Made by a program: the position numbers and the translations under genes. The notes beneath the pieces are model-generated. The model saw only the letters and a program-made list of their open reading frames with translations. It made no database searches and had not been told where the DNA came from. From Dehalococcoidia bacterium UBA4060 (GTDB lineage Bacteria; Chloroflexota; Dehalococcoidia; GIF9; UBA5629), in assembly GCA_002383665.1 (NCBI GenBank), contig DFZI01000009.1, positions 40,276-54,572 of the forward strand: DNA of 14,297 nt, written 5' to 3'. Shown piece after piece: positions 1 to 7,924 of the stretch; within the stretch, counting starts at the first letter, position 1, and the number at the start of each line of letters is the position of its first letter.

Positions 1-1040
1 TCCTCACTGCCCGTGGCCATTCGAGCCTTATAGACCTTCTCATGCACCAGCAACATCTTTTTGTGCATGCGATTGATCTCGGGATACCTGGCCATGAAAT
101 TACGCCAGAAACCGCTATTAATATACTGGAGTACCGGTTCCCGGCCCGCCAGCTTATGCTTCAGCTCGGTCAATTCTACGGACTTATCGGGCGGCAGTGA
201 CCACTCCATCATCTCATCATAGGAGGCACAAGGCAGGTAGATCCTGCCGTTCGAAGGATAGAGGGAGGCGTAATCGCCCAGCCTGATGGTGGACAGCCAT
301 TCGCTGTTTTGTTCAATTGCCGTGAAAAAATTATCAACCCATCTGTTCTCCCAGCAATGCTGGTAAGTCTCCGGCCAAACACCGAATTTCTCGCCGTCGT
401 CACCCAGGACAAGTATGCTTGTACCATCCTCAGCCGCATTGGCTTTCAGATACCCAATCACATCATCCACCGTGTGCCAGGGAATGGAATAGCGCAGTTG
501 TTTGCTGATGGGAAAGACCTTTAGAAAGCAGCCTTGGTCTTCAGTAATATAGTATCCGTTGAGCTCACCAACCTCCTTTCCCACCATTTTAAAAGCAGTA
601 TCATCGACCATGGTCCATCCGATTTCCGTCCTTTCCAGAATAGAGGGTAAAGACGGCTCCCAAACACGTTCAGCCAGCCACAGTCCGGCCGGCTTCGATC
701 CGAATTGACTTTCGATGAAATCGCTCATTTTCATAATCTGGCCAAACCTGTCGGCAACGGGTATGGAGGGCAGGATAGGCTCATAATAACCCCCTCCCAT
801 TATTTCGATCTGACCCCTCTTATATATCTGCTGAAGGAGGCTAAAAAATTCAGGATGATTGCTCAGCAGCCAGTCGATCAGGCAACCACTATAATGCAAT
901 GAGACATAGACTGATGGATGACGCTCGAGTGCCTCCAGCATGGGCAGGTAGGCTTGCCTGTAGGCATCTTCAAATACCCAGGGGAAGTTACCCAGTGGCT
1001 GATGGTTATGTATGGCCAGGCCCAAAAATATTCGTTTCAT
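1..1040 (-). CDS. GH57 glycoside hydrolase, 4-alpha-glucanotransferase type (3' end beyond window)
   Basis: Probable cytoplasmic alpha-glucan-acting enzyme of glycoside hydrolase family 57, resembling Thermococcus 4-alpha-glucanotransferase. About 346 residues are visible from the ATG at 1040, and the frame is open to the left edge, so the C-terminus is missing. Visible GH57 regions in order are HNHQPLG (residues 11-17), GGGYYEPILP (82-91), WLAERVWEP with the expected nucleophile Glu124 (121-129), and LGDDGEKFGVWP with the expected acid/base Asp at 214 or 215 (212-223). It starts 22 bases after the stop of the PRC-barrel gene and is probably the last visible gene of the glycogen operon. Only a weak, distant GAGGA precedes the start, but the family N-terminus (MKRIFLGLAIHNHQP) fits exactly. 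It would transfer or trim maltooligosaccharide chains. Family assignment is secure; transferase versus hydrolase is inferred. Confidence 0.9.
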   Translation of the reverse strand, partial: MKRIFLGLAIHNHQPLGNFPWVFEDAYRQAYLPMLEALERHPSVYVSLHYSGCLIDWLLSNHPEFFSLLQQIYKRGQIEIMGGGYYEPILPSIPVADRFGQIMKMSDFIESQFGSKPAGLWLAERVWEPSLPSILERTEIGWTMVDDTAFKMVGKEVGELNGYYITEDQGCFLKVFPISKQLRYSIPWHTVDDVIGYLKANAAEDGTSILVLGDDGEKFGVWPETYQHCWENRWVDNFFTAIEQNSEWLSTIRLGDYASLYPSNGRIYLPCASYDEMMEWSLPPDKSVELTELKHKLAGREPVLQYINSGFWRNFMARYPEINRMHKKMLLVHEKVYKARMATGSE

Positions 1041-1062
1041 AACAGCAGATACCCGTTGGTCC

Positions 1063-1284
1063 TCAGAGGTTCTGTACCCGGTCAAGTGTAACCTTCAGCA
1101 TGACCTTGTCACCGACCTTGTCTATATCGGAAACTGCAACAACCTTGCTGCGCAAAAATCCGGTCTTTACGACCACGCCCGTTACAGCCCATCTCTTCAA
1201 ATCGATTTCCATGTCTTTGATGGTACCCATATACCTGGCTTCAGCATCAATGACTTCCTTGCCTATAAGCTCTTTAGATTTCAT
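1063..1284 (-). CDS. Small PRC-barrel domain protein (copy 1)
   Basis: A 73-residue protein consisting of one PRC-barrel-like domain. It begins KELIGKEVIDAEARYMGTI, continues with a DMEIDL strand, then VVVKTGF and a closing VGDKVMLKV strand. No signal peptide or membrane segment is seen. PRC-barrels are small beta-barrels found in photosynthetic reaction-centre H subunits, at the C-terminus of RimM, and as many stand-alone archaeal and bacterial proteins of unknown role, usually interpreted as interaction modules. The ATG at 1284 has AAGGA about 8 bases upstream. It sits between two GH57 genes, with 40 bases to the upstream stop and 22 bases to the downstream start, so it is probably co-transcribed with them. 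A clear paralogue lies at 7596-7832. The link to glycogen metabolism is inferred from position only. Confidence 0.85.
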   Translation of the reverse strand: MKSKELIGKEVIDAEARYMGTIKDMEIDLKRWAVTGVVVKTGFLRSKVVAVSDIDKVGDKVMLKVTLDRVQNL

Positions 1285-1324
1285 TAACTAAGTCCTTAAC
1301 AGCCTTGTTTTTAATTCATGTCAT

Positions 1325-2629
1325 TCACAACTCGGTATAAAGGTAGTCGGTTATCTGTGTATAAATATGGCGTGCAGCCACAACCAGATAATAAAATCTC
1401 CGTTTTGTTTGTGGAGTACGTCCACTTAAAGAAATTGATTTGTAAGCGTTAAGCAAGGCCTCACGCTGGAGATTGAGGCCACGATAGACCATATTGATAT
1501 CCCACATGGGTTTCTTACTGGCCCACCAGAACTGGCAACTATGTAGGGCAGAGTCAAGAATAGCTCTGGCATTACTGGCGAATTGGTGGCTTGCAGGGTT
1601 ATCCGCTATTTTCATTGCTCTATATGTCATTACCATAGCAATATCAAGATGTTCCCATTGTAGAGCATGCACGGGATTGTTAGGATCTTTCCATAGAGGA
1701 TAGTAATTCTCTCTTTTGATATCATCAATTGAGGTGCTCCATGAAGAAGGCTTGGGAGCTACTTTCTCGCCTTTGGGGAAGATATCCAGTAATTCGCTGA
1801 TCTTCACAGTCCTGATTTCATGCTCATCCCGAGATTTTTCATATTCAAATAGCTTTCTGTGCTGTCCCGCCAGCGGCTTTTGCTCTCTCATCACGCCAGG
1901 ATATCCGGGATTGGGGACCAGTGTCTCATAGACCTGTGATAAAAAGAGCTTGTCCCAGTGCGGGATATGGTGTCCGAATGTCTCGGCATCCATAGCCGTG
2001 ATGACATAGATATCACCACTTCCTTGATGCAGCTGCTTGAGATGCTCAATAAAGCCTTTGCCGTCTACATCTTTGAAGCTAATCTTATTGCTGAGTATGT
2101 CGTCACGGAAAAAGACGGCTATATCCCCATCAACATTATCAATCCGATGTATCACATCCATAGGCCAGCCTACAGGACAGGCTATGCCGCTGACGATGAT
2201 CCATTCATGGCGTGACTGGATAATAGGGTCAACGATATCCTTGGAATAGCACATCTCCGGTGGGAAAAAGCCCCTGGGCCGATAGGCATCACCCAAGTAT
2301 TGTTTGTTGGTGCTGTGGTTAAGCCGTATCTGCCTTTCCATCTCCTCCCGGGGGATAAGAGGCAGGATAGGATGGTATTTTCCCGAGCCAGTAAATTCAA
2401 TCTGACCGTTATCAGCCAGCTTCCTCATTTTATCCAGGATATCAGTATGGCCATAAAGCGCCAGCATCTCTGTAAGCACGCCATTAATGTTAAAGGTCGC
2501 CTTAGCATGTGGAAAGTCCTCGAAAACATCCATGATAGGACGATAGGACTCATTGCTGATCTTCATCACAACGGCAGGCAGCTGAGTCGGAGGCTGATAA
2601 AAATGAAAAAGCGGTGCCCAGTATATCAT
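1325..2629 (-). CDS. GH57 family glycoside hydrolase, short single-domain type
   Basis: A 434-residue family 57 enzyme with no signal peptide, so cytoplasmic. GH57 regions visible: HFYQPP near the N-terminus (residues 9-14, with Phe-Tyr in place of the usual HxHQP spacing residues), GSGKYHPILPLIP (81-93), GFFPPEMCYS carrying the likely nucleophile Glu125 (120-129), and TAMDAETFGHH with the likely acid/base Asp214 (211-221). A C-terminal helical part contains CQFWWASKKPMWDINM. The sequence differs strongly from the neighbouring GH57 at 1-1040, so the two are not a recent duplication. The ATG overlaps the stop of the ROK gene in an ATGA junction and is preceded by a purine-rich GGAGGGGGAAG ribosome site. 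Likely substrate is glycogen or maltodextrin, given the glgC-glgA context. I know of no firmly characterised member of this short subgroup, so the specificity is inference. Confidence 0.9.
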   Translation of the reverse strand: MIYWAPLFHFYQPPTQLPAVVMKISNESYRPIMDVFEDFPHAKATFNINGVLTEMLALYGHTDILDKMRKLADNGQIEFTGSGKYHPILPLIPREEMERQIRLNHSTNKQYLGDAYRPRGFFPPEMCYSKDIVDPIIQSRHEWIIVSGIACPVGWPMDVIHRIDNVDGDIAVFFRDDILSNKISFKDVDGKGFIEHLKQLHQGSGDIYVITAMDAETFGHHIPHWDKLFLSQVYETLVPNPGYPGVMREQKPLAGQHRKLFEYEKSRDEHEIRTVKISELLDIFPKGEKVAPKPSSWSTSIDDIKRENYYPLWKDPNNPVHALQWEHLDIAMVMTYRAMKIADNPASHQFASNARAILDSALHSCQFWWASKKPMWDINMVYRGLNLQREALLNAYKSISLSGRTPQTKRRFYYLVVAARHIYTQITDYLYTEL

Positions 2630-3609
2630 CTTCCCCCTCCCAATTTTAGATAAGCATAAGCAGCAGCACCCAGGATACCGGAATCCGGGCTCAGTTTCGA
2701 TCTAACCACACGCACAGTGTAAGCTGGCAACCTAAACGCATGTTCTTTCATCGATTTTCTAGCTGGACGTAATATCATCTCGCCCATGGCCGAAACCCCT
2801 CCCCCGATAATAATCATCTGCGGATTTAACAGGTTAACCAGGTTCGAAAGTCCTATACCCAGATAGTAGGCAGCCTCCCGAATTACAGCAAGTGCAACCG
2901 CGTCTCTTTTCTTCCCAGCCTGGGCAACATGCTCTGCCGTTACAGAGTCAAGATCGTCACCCACGATGTCAGCTATGCTGCTCTCTTGCCCTTCCATCAA
3001 ATGCTCTCGGGCCATGCGGGCAATCGCTGTGCCCGAAGCCAGTGCTTCCAAGCAACCCTTCTGGCCACACGGGCAGGCAGGACCATCCGCCATCACGATC
3101 ATATGCCCGACCTCAGCAGCACTGCCATCCGTGCCATTAAACAGCTTGCCATCCAAGATAAACCCACCACCTATTCCTGTGCTCACTGTCATATAAATGA
3201 GGTTATCAATGCCGATGCCGGCACCAAAGCAATGCTCTCCCAGTGCGGCAGCACTGCCATCATTTAATAAAAATGACGGGATTTTAAACTCATCATGGAG
3301 AACATCACCCAGGCAGACATCTTCCCAGTGGGGCAGATTGGGTGCTACTGTGACCAAACCCCGGTTAATATCAATCAGGCCAGCAACTGCCAGTGAAATG
3401 CCGCCTATTTCTTTCATCTCATAACCGCAGCGATTTACCACTAGCCTGATAAGGGAAATAAGACGGCTGATCACCTTCTCCGGCCCCTGCTCAGAAAGGG
3501 TAAGGCAATATACACGCGACAACATTTCGCCTTTGCGATTAACAACGGTAGCTATGATCTTAGTCCCCCCAATATCTATTGCTACCACCGGTTTATCAGC
3601 ATTTTTCAT
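2626..3609 (-). CDS. ROK-family sugar kinase (probable glucokinase)
   Basis: A 327-residue ROK kinase, probably phosphorylating glucose with ATP in the cytoplasm. Motifs seen: the N-terminal phosphate-binding loop AIDIGGTK (10-17), the catalytic-base segment LLNDGSAAALGE with Asp117, the second phosphate motif STGIGGGF (143-150), the sugar-binding EVGH (Glu166, His169), and the zinc cluster CPCGQKGCLEALASG with Cys179, Cys181 and Cys186, which together with His169 makes the ROK metal site. A C-terminal IIIGGGVSAMGE follows. Length is normal for ROK glucokinases. It overlaps glgA and the downstream GH57 gene by 4 bases each (ATGA), implying translational coupling. In this setting it would recover glucose freed by the GH57 enzymes. 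There is no N-terminal HTH, so it is an enzyme rather than a ROK repressor. Glucose versus another hexose cannot be settled from sequence alone. Confidence 0.92.
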   Translation of the reverse strand: MKNADKPVVAIDIGGTKIIATVVNRKGEMLSRVYCLTLSEQGPEKVISRLISLIRLVVNRCGYEMKEIGGISLAVAGLIDINRGLVTVAPNLPHWEDVCLGDVLHDEFKIPSFLLNDGSAAALGEHCFGAGIGIDNLIYMTVSTGIGGGFILDGKLFNGTDGSAAEVGHMIVMADGPACPCGQKGCLEALASGTAIARMAREHLMEGQESSIADIVGDDLDSVTAEHVAQAGKKRDAVALAVIREAAYYLGIGLSNLVNLLNPQMIIIGGGVSAMGEMILRPARKSMKEHAFRLPAYTVRVVRSKLSPDSGILGAAAYAYLKLGGGR

Positions 3610-5021
3610 TTTAGCTCCATAGCCCTTTTATATAGCTCTTCATATTTTTCAGCCGGCCCTTTCCAGGAAAAGTCTTGCTGCATTATCCTCGTTACCACCC
3701 GTTCCCAGGCATCCTTCTCTTGAAAAGCAGCTACAGCAGTCTTTAACGAATCTGTTAGCGCACCTGCGGAATAATCTTCAAAGACGAACCCTCTACCCTT
3801 CATCAGATCGCTGCTTAAATTCGGCACAGTATCTGCCAGACCGCCCACTTTGCGCACCACCGGCACAGCCCCATACTTCATGGCTATCATCTGGCTCAGC
3901 CCGCATGGCTCCCAGAGGGAGGGCATCAGGAAAATATCCGACCCAGCATAGATAAGATGGGCTAACCTATCATCAAAGGTAATAAAGGCCTTTATATTAT
4001 AGGGATACGCGACTTCCAGATCCTTCAATGCCCTTTCGTAATATTCCTTCCCAGTGCCTAAAAATACAAACTGCATATCAGTTTCGGTTAGAACGGCAGA
4101 TATCGACTGCACAATGATATCAATCCCTTTTTGCTCATCCAAACGCGATACCATTCCCACCACCGGCACCTCAGGTCTTGGTTGCAGCCCTGCAGCTTTT
4201 TGCAGCGCTTGCTTATTCAGGCTCTTGCCTACCAGATCCCCTGGCGTATAAGTAGTTGAGATCAGCATGTCTGAGGCAGGATCATATTCCCCACCATCCA
4301 GACCATTAATAATGCCCGTCAGGCTATCTTTGCGAAACTGCAAAAGCTCCTGCATGCCATAGCCCTGTTCAGGCGTTAGTATCTCCCTGGCGTAGGTTTC
4401 ACTCACGGCATTAATCATGTGGGCCCAAAGAATGCCCTGAGCTAAAAAATTCCGAGGAATGCCAGGGCCGCCGGACAGGCTGGCCTGCCAGTATCCACCC
4501 AGCCCTGATCGGTACAGGGTATATTCATCAAAATTACCCTGATATCCCACATTGTGGATCGTAAACACGCTGCGACAAGAGGGATAGCAGTTACGTACAA
4601 GCAAAGGCAGTAGAGCAGTATGCCAGTCATGACAATGAATGATCTCTGGTTGCCAGCCTAGATAAGGCGTGACCTCACACACAGACTCACAGAACACAAA
4701 AAATTTCTCTATCTCATCCCCACCATAAACAGATAGAGTTCGACTGAAGATATCGCCACCGAGAAGATAGACCCGCAGGCCTTCGACTGATAACGCTTCT
4801 ACGGATACCTTGCGGTATTCACCCAGTGAGAAAACGACCAGATCATTAATTACAGGAGTTATAGCATACTGGCTGTAATCAACAAATCCGTATTTCGGGA
4901 TAATCACACGCACATCATGCCCTCGTTTATTTAACTCTGCAGGCAAAGATCTTACTACATCCGCCAGTCCACCCACCTTGGTAAAAGGCGCCATCTCGGC
5001 AGCGATAAACAGAATGTTCAT
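3606..5021 (-). CDS. glgA: Glycogen synthase, GT5 (ADP-glucose type)
   Basis: A 471-residue GT5 glycogen synthase transferring glucosyl units from ADP-glucose to the non-reducing ends of alpha-1,4-glucan. The N-terminus MNILFIAAEMAPFTKVGGLADV carries the diagnostic KxGGL substrate loop with Lys15. HCHDWHTALLP, the acceptor-side HxxDW segment, lies near residue 130. The C-terminal Rossmann half has VSRLDEQKGID and SLWEPCGLSQMIAMKYGAVPVV, with the conserved glutamate of the EPCGLSQ nucleotide-sugar site, followed by RKVGGLADTV. Length matches bacterial GlgA (about 470-490). It lies 37 bases downstream of glgC. No good Shine-Dalgarno precedes the ATG at 5021, but the start fits the family exactly. 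The gene ends in an ATGA overlap with the ROK kinase. Assignment is secure. Confidence 0.97.
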   Translation of the reverse strand: MNILFIAAEMAPFTKVGGLADVVRSLPAELNKRGHDVRVIIPKYGFVDYSQYAITPVINDLVVFSLGEYRKVSVEALSVEGLRVYLLGGDIFSRTLSVYGGDEIEKFFVFCESVCEVTPYLGWQPEIIHCHDWHTALLPLLVRNCYPSCRSVFTIHNVGYQGNFDEYTLYRSGLGGYWQASLSGGPGIPRNFLAQGILWAHMINAVSETYAREILTPEQGYGMQELLQFRKDSLTGIINGLDGGEYDPASDMLISTTYTPGDLVGKSLNKQALQKAAGLQPRPEVPVVGMVSRLDEQKGIDIIVQSISAVLTETDMQFVFLGTGKEYYERALKDLEVAYPYNIKAFITFDDRLAHLIYAGSDIFLMPSLWEPCGLSQMIAMKYGAVPVVRKVGGLADTVPNLSSDLMKGRGFVFEDYSAGALTDSLKTAVAAFQEKDAWERVVTRIMQQDFSWKGPAEKYEELYKRAMELK

Positions 5022-5058
5022 AACTTAAAATTAAGAGGTGCTATTATTTTGTCGGCTA

Positions 5059-6339
5059 CTACAACGGGTAACGTTTAGGTTTCTTGTTCTTGACTGTCTC
5101 CCCGCTGGATATCTGCTGATCCGAAAAGTCAGTTAACTCTACCCACGGCTCAACTTTGCAATTTTTGCCTATCAAGGTATCGGCAGGTACCCTGGCGCCT
5201 TTGCCAACCAACGTAATACCTGCATTCAAATGGTCAGGTTCTTCTTTGTTGGGAGTATAATCATCCCCCACACCAATCTGGCAGTTACGGCTGATCCACA
5301 CCTGCTTGTCTATAATACTTTTCTCGATTATCGTTCCCCGCCCAATAGTAGTATCTTCAAAGATAATCGAATTCCTCACAACAGCATCTTGTTCAACAAA
5401 GACCTTCTGCGAGATAATTGAGTCGATCACAGTGCCATTGATGATCGCGCCATTACAGATCAGGGCACGGCCAATCTGCGCTTTGGGGCCAAACTTGACG
5501 GGCGGATATTCTTGATGTACTGTCCTCACCTCGTTCTCAGGGTTATATAAGTTTAATTCCGGAAGGTCCACAATTAAGTCCATATTAGCCTGCCAGTAAG
5601 CATCCACCGTCCCTACATCTCTCCAGTAACCATGAAAACGGAAACTGTAGACCTCGGCTTTACCTATCAGGTTAGGCAGGACATTGTTGCCGAAATCATT
5701 CCCTTTGTCTTGGCTAACCATCTCCTCCAAAGCATCTACCAGCACCTTTTTATTAAAAATATAGATGCCCATGGAGGCAAGCCGACTCTTAGCCTCTTTT
5801 GGCTTCTCCTCAAAATTAACTATGCGTCCATTATGATCAATTGTGATTATACCGAACCTGTGTATCTCCTCCTGGGGAACCTCATAGACAGCTACCGTTA
5901 CATCAGCATGCCGACTGCGGTGTGAGGCCAACATCTGATCATAACGCATGCTATAAACGTGATCGGCCGAGAGTATTAATACCTCATCCACACGCTGATC
6001 AACAATGAAATACAGGTTCTGGTAAACAGCATCAGCCGTACCTTTATACCAGTTACGCCCAGACCTGCTGAGAAAAGGCTGTAGTATGACAATGCCGCCC
6101 TGAGTGCGGTCCATATCCCACGGTCTGCCGACCCCAATATGCTGGATGAGAGAGCGTGGATTAAACTGCGTCAATACTGCCACATTATAGATGCCTGAGT
6201 TTGAACAATTGCTGAGCGTGAAATCGATGATGCGGTACTTGCCGCCGAAAGGTACAGCAGGTTTGGCACGCTCAGCAGCCAGTATGCTGAGACGTTCACT
6301 GGCACCACCGGCCAGTATAACTGCCAGTACCCGTTTCAT
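5059..6339 (-). CDS. glgC: Glucose-1-phosphate adenylyltransferase (ADP-glucose pyrophosphorylase)
   Basis: A 426-residue enzyme making ADP-glucose from ATP and glucose-1-phosphate, the committed step of bacterial glycogen synthesis. Seen: the N-terminal nucleotidyltransferase motif LAGGASERLS (9-18), AKPAVPFGGKYRIIDF (25-40), GTADAVYQN (100-108), LSADHVY with the metal-binding Asp126, and FEEKP for glucose-1-phosphate. The C-terminal third is a left-handed beta-helix of hexapeptide-like repeats (IINGTVIDSIIS, VVRNSIIFEDTTIGRG). Two motif residues are unusual: Ser in the GGxGxR loop and Ala where SGDH is normal. The start is chosen at 6339 because MKRVLAVILAGG matches the family. An in-frame ATG at 6348 (MSD added) is equally possible, and a TTG at 6390 is unlikely. 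None has a Shine-Dalgarno. It heads the glgC-glgA-ROK-GH57 series. Confidence 0.96.
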   Translation of the reverse strand: MKRVLAVILAGGASERLSILAAERAKPAVPFGGKYRIIDFTLSNCSNSGIYNVAVLTQFNPRSLIQHIGVGRPWDMDRTQGGIVILQPFLSRSGRNWYKGTADAVYQNLYFIVDQRVDEVLILSADHVYSMRYDQMLASHRSRHADVTVAVYEVPQEEIHRFGIITIDHNGRIVNFEEKPKEAKSRLASMGIYIFNKKVLVDALEEMVSQDKGNDFGNNVLPNLIGKAEVYSFRFHGYWRDVGTVDAYWQANMDLIVDLPELNLYNPENEVRTVHQEYPPVKFGPKAQIGRALICNGAIINGTVIDSIISQKVFVEQDAVVRNSIIFEDTTIGRGTIIEKSIIDKQVWISRNCQIGVGDDYTPNKEEPDHLNAGITLVGKGARVPADTLIGKNCKVEPWVELTDFSDQQISSGETVKNKKPKRYPL

Positions 6340-6358
6340 ATCTGACATATCTAATTGC

Positions 6359-6387
6359 TGTATATTCAATTGTAGCCAAATAAAGAA
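6359..6387 (-). promoter_or_regulatory. Candidate glgC promoter giving a near-leaderless transcript
   Basis: On the minus strand TTCTTT (6387-6382) and TATACA (6364-6359) are separated by 17 bases. The -10 hexamer ends only 10 bases before the ATG at 6348 and 19 before the ATG at 6339. If used, the transcript would have almost no leader, which would fit the absence of a ribosome site before glgC. The -35 match is poor and the region is AT-rich, so this is tentative. Confidence 0.25.
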
Positions 6388-6473
6388 CAAAAGTCGATAG
6401 CTACCATAGACACTCTCTCTTAATTCAAAACGAATCAGAATGAGTAACCTCGAACACTATTGAAGGCAAGATT

Positions 6474-7481
6474 TCAGTGCTTACAAAGCTCTATGACCAT
6501 AAGGTCCAGCGCAAGCTCATTCTCGTATTTGCCGGTCTTGATTGCCACATCGGTATCCAAAAGACTGTGAAACGCCCTGCGGAGCCTGGCAATTGTAAAT
6601 CCCCCGGCCTGTTTCATAGTTTTATCCAGAGGGTATCTTGGTTGTAGACCCAGGTGCTCTTTAATATCCTGAACAGGCATTCCCGTACCAATATCTTTAA
6701 CGCGCAATATTATCATCAATTGACGTTCGATCATCGCCAGTATTTGCTGCGGTGCTGTGCCATATTTGAGCATGCGATGGAGCATATGCTGAGCTTCCCT
6801 GATTCTACCTTCGAGTACTGAATCAACGAGGTCGAATATATTATCTTCACGGGCATAACTTGTAATCTCTTTTACATCATTCTCAGTGATTTCACGTCCA
6901 CTGCAATAGGTGATCAGCTTGTCAATCTCACCCGCCATCAGCCAGAGGTCTCCACCAATGTAATTAACCAGCAGGCTGACTGCCGGCGCTGTTATTTTCC
7001 CACCATGCTGCGCCGCATAGGACCTGATCCACTCTGCAAGTTCCCTACCTTTTATCTCATTGAGTTCCAACGACTTATCTGCCGCCGGCAATAGAACCTT
7101 GAGCATAGGGTTACTTGCTCTGACATCGAGATCAGTCTCAAACAGCACAAGCGTAGTTGTTTGCGGCATAGTTTTGATATAATCTGCCATAGACTGCCAA
7201 TCTTTTAAAATATCGTCATGGCCATTGCCATTACCTTTTAGGCGAGATTGCCTATCCCCACCTTGAAATCTTTTTAACAGACCTTCAACAATCACCAGCC
7301 TTGTCGCTGACATAAAAGGCACTACGTCACATACTTCACTTAGCTCCTTGGATGTGAGCTTGCGACCATCAAGCACAGTGGTATTTACGCTGATTATATC
7401 AGGATTCCCCAGCTCCTCTTTTATCTTAACAAGGGCTTCATGACAGCGATAATTATCATCGCCAAATATTATGTAAAACAT
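6474..7481 (-). CDS. holA: DNA polymerase III delta subunit (clamp loader)
   Basis: A 335-residue protein matching HolA, the delta subunit that opens the beta sliding clamp in the clamp-loader complex. Family features: N-terminal MFYIIFGDDNYRCHEAL, a divergent nucleotide-binding-like domain without Walker A, the segment VVPFMSATRLVIVEG (about residues 53-67), a mid-protein YIGGDLWLMAGEIDKLITY segment (about 169-188) typical of DnaX-related delta folds, and a C-terminal helical collar with MLKYGTAPQQILAMIERQL. Length is the family norm (about 330-345). The ATG at 7481 has GGAG a few bases upstream. It is transcribed away from the PRC-barrel gene at 7596 and is separated from glgC by about 125 bases, so it need not share regulation with glycogen genes. 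Confidence 0.93.
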   Translation of the reverse strand: MFYIIFGDDNYRCHEALVKIKEELGNPDIISVNTTVLDGRKLTSKELSEVCDVVPFMSATRLVIVEGLLKRFQGGDRQSRLKGNGNGHDDILKDWQSMADYIKTMPQTTTLVLFETDLDVRASNPMLKVLLPAADKSLELNEIKGRELAEWIRSYAAQHGGKITAPAVSLLVNYIGGDLWLMAGEIDKLITYCSGREITENDVKEITSYAREDNIFDLVDSVLEGRIREAQHMLHRMLKYGTAPQQILAMIERQLMIILRVKDIGTGMPVQDIKEHLGLQPRYPLDKTMKQAGGFTIARLRRAFHSLLDTDVAIKTGKYENELALDLMVIELCKH

Positions 7482-7519
7482 TCATCTCCATCTGATGGCC
7501 TGTAGCCATCTACCCTGCT

Positions 7520-7550
7520 ATCTGACCGTTAATTATATAATGTATAATAA
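7520..7550. promoter_or_regulatory. AT-rich divergent promoter region between holA and PRC-barrel gene
   Basis: The 114-base gap between two divergent genes contains overlapping -10-like hexamers in both directions. On the plus strand TATAAT occurs at 7536-7541 and 7543-7548, the latter 15 bases after a TTGACA-like CTGACC (7522-7527). On the minus strand TATAAT occurs at 7537-7532. A transcript from 7543-7548 would have about a 40-base leader before the ATG at 7596. Placement is suggestive; exact start sites cannot be given. Confidence 0.4.
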
Positions 7551-7595
7551 TAACACGAAAACAGGTTAGTGCTGAATGCGCTGGAGGGAGATATA

Positions 7596-7832
7596 ATGCT
7601 TGTAAAGAAATTAATCGGCAAGGAAGTCATCGGCTCTCACGGTGATAAAATAGGTAAGATCTCCGATTTTGACATCGATATATTGTCTGCCAAAGTCAAT
7701 CATGTCGTCATACAGGCCGGTTTCAATAAAAAATACGTTATTAAATTGGAAGACATCGTAACAGTGGGCGATACAGTAATCCTTCGTCTAACGGAAGCAG
7801 ACCTGCAGAAGACACTGTCCAAATCAAAATAA
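7596..7832 (+). CDS. Small PRC-barrel domain protein (copy 2)
   Basis: A 78-residue soluble protein consisting of a single PRC-barrel-like domain: KKLIGKEVIGSHGDKIGKI, then FDIDI, HVVIQAGF, and VGDTVILRL, followed by a short lysine-rich tail. It is a paralogue of the protein at 1063-1284, sharing LIGKEVI, the DID strand, the V-V-x-x-G-F turn and the VGDxVxL strand, but with the sequence between these landmarks strongly diverged. The start at 7596 is set by the strong GGAGGGAG at 7582-7589, six bases upstream; a GTG at 7569 is in frame but lies before that site. The gene stands alone: it is divergent from holA and followed by 196 bases before the next start. Role unknown; stand-alone PRC-barrels are usually thought of as protein-interaction modules. 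Confidence 0.87.
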   Translation: MLVKKLIGKEVIGSHGDKIGKISDFDIDILSAKVNHVVIQAGFNKKYVIKLEDIVTVGDTVILRLTEADLQKTLSKSK

Positions 7833-7924
7833 CCGGCTCCGCTATAATCTGCTTTATTGCATCCTGCGGTGATTTTGCCTCTACAGCGGGATTAATTTGC
7901 TATCAGTTATTAACATTACCTTCC

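Noticed and set aside
2300..2653. 117-codon plus-strand open frame opposite the GH57 gene
   Set aside because: Antisense to a gene with complete GH57 motifs; no ribosome site or recognisable product.
2929..3267. 112-codon plus-strand open frame opposite the ROK kinase
   Set aside because: Cys/His-rich content arises from the complement of the ROK zinc-motif region; no independent support.
6340..6390. TTG-initiated 17-residue extension of glgC
   Set aside because: No ribosome site, absent from family members, and it overlaps the promoter-like element.
7569..7595. GTG start nine codons upstream for the PRC-barrel gene
   Set aside because: The strong GGAGGGAG lies after this codon and correctly spaced for the ATG at 7596.
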